NCBI GenBank assembly: GCA_019423795.1
Contig: JAHZAT010000049.1
Location: 1-32,606, forward strand
DNA from: Clostridiales bacterium
Lineage (GTDB): Bacteria; Bacillota; Clostridia; Lachnospirales; Lachnospiraceae
Direction: 5' to 3'
DNA: 32,606 nt
This document shows positions 1 through 5,561 of this stretch, in pieces. Both the position numbers and the translations under genes were made by a program. The notes below the pieces were generated by a model. That model saw only the letters and a program-made list of their open reading frames with translations, had not been told where the DNA came from and made no database searches. Within the stretch, counting starts at the first letter, position 1. The number at the start of each line of letters is the position of its first letter.

Positions 1-121
1 CGTATACGGTTTCTTCCTTATCTGCAGTGGACTCGCTGGCTGCTACCGGTACTGCTGCCGGAATTGTAAGAGCTGCAGCGAGAAACATTGCTAATGCTTT
101 CGATAATCTTCTTTTTCTCAT
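1..121 (-). CDS. Secreted protein, N-terminal fragment (cut by window edge)
   Basis: Only the first 40 codons lie in the window. They begin MRKRRLSKALAMF and continue through a hydrophobic alanine-rich stretch to a likely signal peptidase site near VAAS-ES, so this is a classical Sec signal peptide followed by the start of a mature exported domain. The start is supported by an AGGAG ribosome-binding site 6-10 bases upstream, which overlaps the stop codon region of the efflux pump gene. Only 13 bases separate the two genes, so they are probably co-transcribed. The mature domain is outside the window and no function can be given. Confidence 0.75.
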   Translation of the reverse strand, partial: MRKRRLSKALAMFLAAALTIPAAVPVAASESTADKEETVY

Positions 122-134
122 AACAATCGCTCTC

Positions 135-2204
135 CTATTCTAAATGACCCATCTTGAGGGTTGTTTTACAGATCAATTTATCAAATATCATAAACATTGC
201 CGGCAGAATGAAGATTACGGCAACGGTACTGATCACAGCTCCTCGTGCAAGTAAGGTACAGATCGCACTGATCATATCAATATTTGAATAAATCGCAATA
301 CCGATCGTTGCTGCGAAGAAACTTAATCCACTTGTAATGATAGACTGCATGGATGTTTCATGTGCAATACGGATCGCTTCCATTTTCTTCTTGCCATTTA
401 TACGTTCCTTCTGATAACGGCTTGTCATCAGGATCGCGTAGTCAACGGTTGCACCTAACTGAATCGTTCCGATAACGATACTTGCAACAAACGGCAGCGA
501 TAATCCCGTGTAATATGGAACTGCCATATTGACACAGATCGCAAATTCGATCACGGCTACCAGGATCACCGGTAAGGAAATGGATTTAAATACAATTAAA
601 ATGATCACAAAGATTGCCGCGATCGACGCGATATTTACATTTCTAAGGTCAACATTGGTTACTGTCTCCAAGTCATTCATCAATGGTGCTTCTCCAATGA
701 CCATAGAACCTGGACTGTATTTCTTCACAATGTTGTTGATCTCGTTGATCTGTTTATTTACTTTCTCGGTTGCTGATTTGTAATTTGAACAGATAAACTG
801 CATCTCATACTCATCACTTTGCAACATTTCTTTCATGGAAGAAGGAATCATATCAGATGGAATACTAGAACCGATCACGGAGTTCATTCCGAGACACCAT
901 TCAACTCCGTCGACTTTATCGATTTCTTTCTGCATATTGCTTAATTCCTTCTGACTCATGCCGTTCTTGATCATGACCATATGGATGTTACTCATTCCGA
1001 ATTCTTCACTTAACTTCTTATTCGCCACATTACTTGGTAAGCTTTGTGGAAGTGATTTGTCAATATTATAGTAAATCTCTGTATGATTATTTCCATAAAT
1101 TGCTGGGAACAGCAAAATTAAAAATACTACAATCGTTGTTTTATAATGTTTTGTGATAAAGTGTGATGCATTCGTAAGATCTGGCATCAGTGAACGATGG
1201 TGTGTCTTCTCAATTAATTTATCACAGATCAGGATCAATGATGGCAAAACTGTTACACAACAGATAACCCCGATAATAACACCTTTCGCCATAACGATAC
1301 CTAAGTTAGCTCCTAATGCAAATGTCATAAAGCACAGTGCTGCGAATCCAGCGACCGTTGTAACGGAACTTCCTGTAATGGACTTAAATGTATTCGAAAT
1401 CGCATGTGCCATCGCACGTTCTTTGTCACCTTCAAATCTGATCTTATTACTCTCATAACTGTGCAGAAGGAAGATCGAATAATCCATCTTAACTCCTAAC
1501 TGCAAGATCGCAGTCAATGCCATTGTAAGATAGGACACATCGCTTAAGAAAATATTCGTTCCCAGGTTATAAAGAATTGCCATTCCGATACTTAACAGGA
1601 ATAAAAAGGCAACGGCAAAGGATTCCATTGTGGCAAATAATACGATCAAAGAAAGTACTGCTGCGATCGTTACGTAGATAGGAATCTCCTGCATAACCAG
1701 GTTCTTAATATCGGTAACTACCCCTGACATACCACTGATAAAACACTGTTTTCCAACAATCTTACGCATCTGTGTGACTGCTTCCATCGTGTTATCAGAT
1801 GATGTCGTTTCTTTAAACATTGCGATCATCATTGTTGCGTTCTTATTAAAGAAAACTTTCCTTACTTTCTCAGGAAGCATCTCTTTGGGAACGCTTAGAT
1901 CAGCGATGTCATCATACCAGATGATCTTATCAACGTGATTGACTTTCTCTAGTTTCTGTTTTAATTTCTGTACGTCATGAAGATTCATATCTTCGACAAT
2001 GATCATCGAATAGGCTCCGGCTCCAAACTGATCTACCATGATATCTTGCCCCTTCACCGTCTCCAAAGAGTCTGGAAGGTAACTTAAGATGTCATAATTG
2101 ATCCTTGTCTTCACGATTCCAATGGTTGAGGGAATCAATAAAATGAAAGCCAGGAAGACGATGAATTTTCGATGATGTACTAATTTCTTTGCAAATTGTA
2201 TCAT
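135..2204 (-). CDS. MMPL/RND-family efflux transporter
   Basis: A polytopic inner-membrane transporter of the RND superfamily, MMPL/HAE3 type, of about 689 residues. It has the duplicated layout of this family: one N-terminal membrane helix (FIVFLAFILLIP), an extracytoplasmic domain, a five-helix block, then a second helix, soluble domain and five-helix block. The paired motifs GVKMDYSIFLL and GATVDYAILMTSRY, one per half, carry the acidic TM4-type residue thought to relay protons. I place the start at the internal ATG at 2204 because GGGAGG lies 5 bases upstream; a longer in-frame start at 2240 lacks such a site. It is divergent from a TetR regulator and its promoter lies within the shared operator, so it is probably repressed by TetR and induced by a lipophilic or toxic compound. 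The substrate cannot be read from the sequence. Confidence 0.9.
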   Translation of the reverse strand: MIQFAKKLVHHRKFIVFLAFILLIPSTIGIVKTRINYDILSYLPDSLETVKGQDIMVDQFGAGAYSMIIVEDMNLHDVQKLKQKLEKVNHVDKIIWYDDIADLSVPKEMLPEKVRKVFFNKNATMMIAMFKETTSSDNTMEAVTQMRKIVGKQCFISGMSGVVTDIKNLVMQEIPIYVTIAAVLSLIVLFATMESFAVAFLFLLSIGMAILYNLGTNIFLSDVSYLTMALTAILQLGVKMDYSIFLLHSYESNKIRFEGDKERAMAHAISNTFKSITGSSVTTVAGFAALCFMTFALGANLGIVMAKGVIIGVICCVTVLPSLILICDKLIEKTHHRSLMPDLTNASHFITKHYKTTIVVFLILLFPAIYGNNHTEIYYNIDKSLPQSLPSNVANKKLSEEFGMSNIHMVMIKNGMSQKELSNMQKEIDKVDGVEWCLGMNSVIGSSIPSDMIPSSMKEMLQSDEYEMQFICSNYKSATEKVNKQINEINNIVKKYSPGSMVIGEAPLMNDLETVTNVDLRNVNIASIAAIFVIILIVFKSISLPVILVAVIEFAICVNMAVPYYTGLSLPFVASIVIGTIQLGATVDYAILMTSRYQKERINGKKKMEAIRIAHETSMQSIITSGLSFFAATIGIAIYSNIDMISAICTLLARGAVISTVAVIFILPAMFMIFDKLICKTTLKMGHLE

Positions 2205-2267
2205 AGCATCCTCCCATTTACATTTATGACGAATAGTCATTTTTTAATCTATATAATGGTATACACC

Positions 2268-2333
2268 AAAAATGACCAAAAGTCAATAAACTTCTTAAAA
2301 GTTTTTGACTTTTGGTCATTTTTTCGTTATACT
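2268..2333. promoter_or_regulatory. Divergent promoters with twin TetR operator
   Basis: A perfect 19-bp inverted repeat (2268-2286 and 2305-2323) is separated by 18 bp. Each arm contains a 13-bp near-palindrome of form TGAC-N5-GTCA (TGACCAAAAGTCA and its complement). The inner spacer is itself partly palindromic (AAACTT/AAGTTT). Each arm also supplies the -35 hexamer TTGACT of one divergent promoter. Rightward: TTGACT 2305-2310, 17-bp spacer, TATACT 2328-2333. Leftward: TTGACT 2286-2281, 17-bp spacer, then TATACC. A dimer on either arm would cover a -35 box, so mutual repression of pump and regulator by TetR is the simple reading. Confidence 0.85.
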
Positions 2334-2358
2334 AAAGAAGATGAAAGGAGAAATTACT

Positions 2359-2958
2359 ATGAAAAAGGTCGAATTAAATAAGAAAAAGAAACAAGATGCC
2401 CTTTTGAATACGGCATACCAACTGTTTACAGAAAAGGGATTCCAGAAGACCTCCATCTCCGATATCGTAAATGAAGCTGGCGTTGCTAAGGGTACTTTTT
2501 ATTTGTATTTTAAAGATAAATTAGACATCCGATATAAATTGATCGCCAAAAAATCTGCAGAAGTATTTAAACACGCCTATCAGGAACTTCAAAAACAATC
2601 CATTGATCATTTTGAAGACCAACTGATCTTTATCGTTGACCAGGTCATCGGAGCATTAAATGCTAATCCGACTCTGTTAAAACTAATCTCAAAGCATCTA
2701 AGCTGGGGAATGTTTAAAAATTCCTTGGTGGAACCGATCGATGATGCCCAGAGAAATATTTATGATATCTATATGGATCTCTTGAATAATTCTGGTCATG
2801 AATTTGATCATCCGGAAGTTATGATCTATATGATCATCGAGATGGTCGCAGGGTCTTGCTATAATGTTATTTTGACTGGGGAGCCTGTTTCAGTTGATGA
2901 ATTGAAGCCTTATTTGTATCAGTCAATTCGGTTGATCATACAGAATCATATATTGTGA
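2359..2958 (+). CDS. TetR/AcrR-family transcriptional regulator
   Basis: A 199-residue regulator with an N-terminal TetR helix-turn-helix at about residues 31-50 (TSISDIVNEAGVAKGTFYLYF), which matches the family's recognition-helix pattern GVAKGTFYLYFK. It is followed by an all-helical ligand-binding and dimerisation domain. I chose the ATG at 2359 because AAAGGAG lies 8-9 bases upstream; an earlier in-frame start would add 18 residues and overlap the promoter. It faces the MMPL pump gene and shares an operator with it, so it most likely represses that pump and itself until a hydrophobic ligand binds. The last two codons (TTG, TGA) fall inside the conserved left end of repeat element A. Confidence 0.9.
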   Translation: MKKVELNKKKKQDALLNTAYQLFTEKGFQKTSISDIVNEAGVAKGTFYLYFKDKLDIRYKLIAKKSAEVFKHAYQELQKQSIDHFEDQLIFIVDQVIGALNANPTLLKLISKHLSWGMFKNSLVEPIDDAQRNIYDIYMDLLNNSGHEFDHPEVMIYMIIEMVAGSCYNVILTGEPVSVDELKPYLYQSIRLIIQNHIL

Positions 2959-2989
2959 TTTGTAGTTTGATGACGGAAATTATTGGTGG

Positions 2990-3053
2990 AATATTATAAA
3001 AAGAAATCATGTGTCCGTACGGTTGCCAACACATGATTTCTTTTTATAATATT
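2990..3053. terminator. Hairpin 1 of repeat A, probable bidirectional terminator
   Basis: A perfect 25-bp inverted repeat (2990-3014 and 3029-3053) with a 14-base loop that contains the palindrome CCGTACGG. A-rich bases on the left arm and T-rich bases on the right arm give a U-tract on both strands, so it could end transcription from the TetR gene and from the opposing homoserine dehydrogenase gene. Weaker pairing extends outward (AAATTATT with AATAATTT, then GTAGTTTGA with TCAAA...CTAC), making a longer imperfect stem. Confidence 0.7.
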
Positions 3054-3330
3054 CAAATAATTTACGTTATTCAAACCACTACACTGTGTATATGTTTAAC
3101 GGTATTGGCTAATCATTTTTGTATTCGCTAACAGAAGATTATCTTTCACTTTCATCCCTACTCATCTTAATCATCTCATCCCTCGCCTTTTCCATGTAAT
3201 GATTTCCTTTTGTTGTTTCTATTTTACTTAATTCTATCACATGGAATTGAAATTTACTACTATAGTAGTCCTCCATACACACCCTCTTGAATTTTTCAAT
3301 CTTAAATTGTCCACACTCTAGACTTCTGGT

Positions 3331-3558
3331 ATATGATAAAAAATAAATAAACGATCGGAAGAGCAGCATTAGAATTTTGCCACGTTTTTTACGGATTCGC
3401 AGCCGGCTTGGTGCGTTGTTTGAGCCTCAAAGAGTTTCTGTTTTGAATACCCTTGAAGGCGAGTTACGCAAGGAAAGCCGGCGGATCAGCGATCTGTAAA
3501 AAACGTGAGGAAAATTCTCTAGCTGCTCTTCCGATCGTTTATTTATTTTTTATCATAT
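3331..3558. other. Hairpin 2 of repeat A: 228-nt covarying long hairpin
   Basis: The outer stem is 37 bp and perfect (3331-3367 with 3522-3558). Further stems stack inside: 3371-3378 with 3511-3518, 3381-3392 with 3496-3507, 3402-3409 with 3475-3482, and 3412-3416 with 3466-3470. The apical part carries short sequences conserved with copy B: TGAGC-TCAAAGA, GCGAGTT and ATCAGCGAT. Comparison with 8586-8813 shows paired substitutions that keep base pairing, so the fold is what is conserved. The strand of the functional product, if it is RNA, is unclear because the outer stem is symmetric. I see no known RNA family or recombination site. Confidence 0.85.
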
Positions 3559-3594
3559 ACTCAAAATCTACAGTTGGCCAACTACAATTAAAAT

Positions 3595-4881
3595 TTAATA
3601 CACTCTGATTACTGTAGAAATCTCACGAGTATGTTCCATTCCCTTAATCTCAACCAAAGCATCTGCAAAGTTCTGCTCCAGTACAAGATCCGTGATAACA
3701 ACTAATTCTGCCATATCATTAACCTTGTTCTTCTGAATCACCTGTGCGATACTTACTTGATTCTTTCCTAATGTATCTGCGATTCGAGCAAGAACTCCTG
3801 GTTTGTCATCAACTAACAATCTCATGAAATATTTGCTTTCAATCTCTGTGATCTTCTTGATTGGAAGGTCTTTGTAGCATGTACAATGGATTCTTCCTGT
3901 GCAATAGAACTGAATATTACGTGCGACATCAATGATATCTCCCATAACTGCACTTGCTGTTGGGAATTCTCCTGCTCCTCTTCCATAGAACATTGCATCG
4001 TCAACTGCATCTCCATGTACAAAAACTGCGTTAAATGAATCATTGACAGTTGCCAATGGATGATCACTTGGAATCAGCATTGGATGAACACGTACTTCAA
4101 TTCCAGATTCTGTGTTCTTTGCTACCCCTAACAATTTGATCGTACATCCCATTGCTTCTGCATATTTGATATCTTTTGCTGTGATATTTGTGATTCCTTC
4201 TGTGTATACATCATCAAATGTGACTCTAGAGTTAAACGCAATGGATGCCATGATCGCCATCTTACGTCCTGCATCATATCCTTCGATATCAGCTGTTGGA
4301 TCTGCTTCTGCATATCCTAATTCTGTTGCGAGTGCCAAAGCTTCATCAAATTCCATTCCTTCGTGTGTCATCTTTGTCAGAATGAAGTTTGTTGTTCCAT
4401 TGACAATACCCATTGCTTCTGAAATATAGTTTCCTGCCAGACACTGTTTTAATGGACGGATAATTGGAATTCCACCTGCAACAGATGCTTCAAATAATAA
4501 GTCACATCCATTATGGGAAGCGATATCTAATAATTCACCACCATGCACTGCCATTAAGTCTTTGTTCGCTGTGACAACATTCTTACCTGCCTGAAGAGCT
4601 TCTGTAATATAAGTACGGGCGGGTTCGATTCCCCCCATAACTTCCACTACGATCTGAATCTCATCATCTGTGATAATATCTTCCCACTGGTCAGTTAATA
4701 CAGAAGGGTTAATTCCTTCTCTCTTCTTGTTCTTGTCTCTAACTAGAACTTTGCTGACAGTCAGACCTGCACCAACTTTGTGAGGTAATTCTTCTCTCTG
4801 GCGTTCGATCAGTTTGTATACTCCTGTTCCGACAGTTCCAGAACCAAGGAGGGCTACTTTGATGTTCTTTAACTCTTCCAT
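3595..4881 (-). CDS. hom: Homoserine dehydrogenase with C-terminal ACT domain
   Basis: Catalyses the NAD(P)H-dependent reduction of aspartate semialdehyde to homoserine, the branch step to threonine and methionine, in the cytoplasm. The 428-residue protein has the N-terminal nucleotide-binding loop GSGTVGTG (residues 13-20), the TANKDLMAV segment (about 104-112) with the conserved lysine, the central substrate domain with GIVNGTTNFIL and the ELGYAEADPTADIEGYDAG signature, and a C-terminal ACT domain from about residue 350 (DKPGVLARIADTLG) that normally senses threonine. The length is usual for Gram-positive Hom. An AAGGAAG site lies before the ATG. No thrB, thrC or aspartokinase gene is adjacent, so it appears to be transcribed alone from a promoter at about 4968-4976. 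Confidence 0.97.
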   Translation of the reverse strand: MEELKNIKVALLGSGTVGTGVYKLIERQREELPHKVGAGLTVSKVLVRDKNKKREGINPSVLTDQWEDIITDDEIQIVVEVMGGIEPARTYITEALQAGKNVVTANKDLMAVHGGELLDIASHNGCDLLFEASVAGGIPIIRPLKQCLAGNYISEAMGIVNGTTNFILTKMTHEGMEFDEALALATELGYAEADPTADIEGYDAGRKMAIMASIAFNSRVTFDDVYTEGITNITAKDIKYAEAMGCTIKLLGVAKNTESGIEVRVHPMLIPSDHPLATVNDSFNAVFVHGDAVDDAMFYGRGAGEFPTASAVMGDIIDVARNIQFYCTGRIHCTCYKDLPIKKITEIESKYFMRLLVDDKPGVLARIADTLGKNQVSIAQVIQKNKVNDMAELVVITDLVLEQNFADALVEIKGMEHTREISTVIRVY

Positions 4882-4967
4882 GATACACTTCCTTTTCTGT
4901 TTTTGTTTATCTTTGCTTTTATCGAAATGTGATTTTTTGATCTAATAAATTCGTATAAGTAGTTTTT

Positions 4968-4976
4968 AGTATATCA
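4968..4976 (-). promoter_or_regulatory. Probable extended -10 promoter for hom
   Basis: On the minus strand TG-A-TATACT forms an extended -10 about 90 bases upstream of the hom start. No good -35 hexamer is seen at 17 bp, which fits an extended -10 promoter. The rest of the 287-bp gap to the ArsR gene is very AT-rich, and I see no T-box or riboswitch in it. Confidence 0.45.
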
Positions 4977-5088
4977 TATTTTTTTTGATTATCCTATATT
5001 TTTTTAATTTCTAGTTAGGAAAAACTATTATGTATAATTCCAAGATTACACCAAACAATACGTCTATTAACTATTTTTCTCATTTCTG

Positions 5089-5148
5089 TTGACATCAATA
5101 TTTAAAAGTATTATATTTAAAACATAAACAATTAAGCAATCATTTAAT
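5089..5148 (+). promoter_or_regulatory. Promoter and possible ArsR operator of the metal-efflux operon
   Basis: TTGACA (5089-5094), a 17-bp spacer and TATATT (5112-5117) form a strong vegetative promoter about 50 bases upstream of the ArsR start. Just downstream, at the expected transcription start, lies an inverted repeat ATTAA-N8-TTAAT (5131-5148), a plausible site for autoregulation. It is only a loose match to known ArsR/SmtB operators, so the promoter call is firm and the operator call tentative. Confidence 0.65.
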
Positions 5149-5168
5149 CTTATAAAAAGGAGATTTCT

Positions 5169-5561
5169 ATGGATAAAACGGAGAAATATAACATTGCTTC
5201 CATGGATATCCATGGTCATGGATGTGATGTTACAGAATTAAAACATGTTCTTCCACCAGAAGAATTTGCCATTGAAACTGCCAGTTTATTTGGTCTGTTA
5301 AGTGACAGTACCAGACTTCGTATTTTGTATCTTTTATACCACCGTGAAGTCTGTGTTAGAAATATCGCAGAAGCGATTGAGATGAGCCCACCAGCAGTGT
5401 CTCATCATCTTCGCTCTTTGAAGCAATTAGGTGTGATCACAAGCAGACGAATTGGGAAAGAAGTTCATTATACGATCGCAGACACTGCTGACGGAGAGCT
5501 TGTATCTGATCTGTTAAAGACTGTATTTGAAAGGAGGGGTATTTATGAAGAAGACTTATGA
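5169..5561 (+). CDS. ArsR/SmtB-family metal-responsive repressor
   Basis: A 130-residue winged-helix repressor. The recognition helix lies at about residues 71-87 (MSPPAVSHHLRSLKQLG), followed by the beta wing (SRRIGKEVHYTI). The family signature SDSTRLRILYLL precedes it. Candidate metal ligands are His15, His17 and Cys19 in the N-terminal tail and Cys62 in REVCVRN, which corresponds to the first cysteine of the CadC ELCVCD motif; the second cysteine of that pair is arginine here. It has AAGGAG before its ATG and overlaps the P-type ATPase gene by 17 bases, so the pair is translationally coupled. Metal binding should release the operator and turn on the pump. Zn, Cd or Pb are the likely inducers by association with the ATPase type. 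Confidence 0.93.
   Translation: MDKTEKYNIASMDIHGHGCDVTELKHVLPPEEFAIETASLFGLLSDSTRLRILYLLYHREVCVRNIAEAIEMSPPAVSHHLRSLKQLGVITSRRIGKEVHYTIADTADGELVSDLLKTVFERRGIYEEDL

Larger units (their letters stand above)
2953..3590. repeat. Intergenic structured repeat element, copy A
   Basis: About 640 bp between two convergent genes, homologous over its whole length to 8152-8845. Shared blocks in order: a left end starting TTGTGATT and running into GTAGTTTGA and GACGGAAATTATTGGTGG; hairpin 1; AAATAATTTACG and ACGGTATTGG; a divergent spacer; a block around GTCCTCC, CAATCTT and AATTGTCCAC; hairpin 2; and a right end CTCAAAATCTACAG plus the palindrome GTTGGCCAAC. The spacer holds an open frame on the minus strand that I do not believe is a gene. 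There is no transposase in either copy. Function and origin are unknown: it could be a structured RNA, a non-autonomous mobile element, or a bidirectional terminator cassette. Confidence 0.85.

Noticed and set aside
2268..2323. The large inverted repeat between the MMPL and TetR genes as a terminator
   Set aside because: It lies between two divergent starts, and its arms overlap the -35 boxes of both promoters. It is an operator, not a terminator.
3139..3369. A 76-codon open frame on the minus strand inside repeat A. Its piece FHVIELSK...ARDEMIKMSRDESER faintly recalls Rpn-type transposase/nuclease C-termini
   Set aside because: The frame begins inside the arm of hairpin 2, has no ribosome site at its start, and in copy B the matching region has a stop after KIGKFK and an unrelated continuation. 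I treat it as non-coding, with an Rpn remnant as only a remote possibility.
2953..3590. A CRISPR array or integron attC-type site as explanation of the repeats
   Set aside because: There are only two copies about 5 kb apart, no short regularly spaced repeats, and no cas or integrase gene. The GTTGGCCAAC end is not enough to call attC.
4882..5168. A T-box, riboswitch or amino-acid leader ahead of hom
   Set aside because: The gap is simple AT-rich sequence with no T-box core, no terminator and no leader peptide. Only an extended -10 was found.
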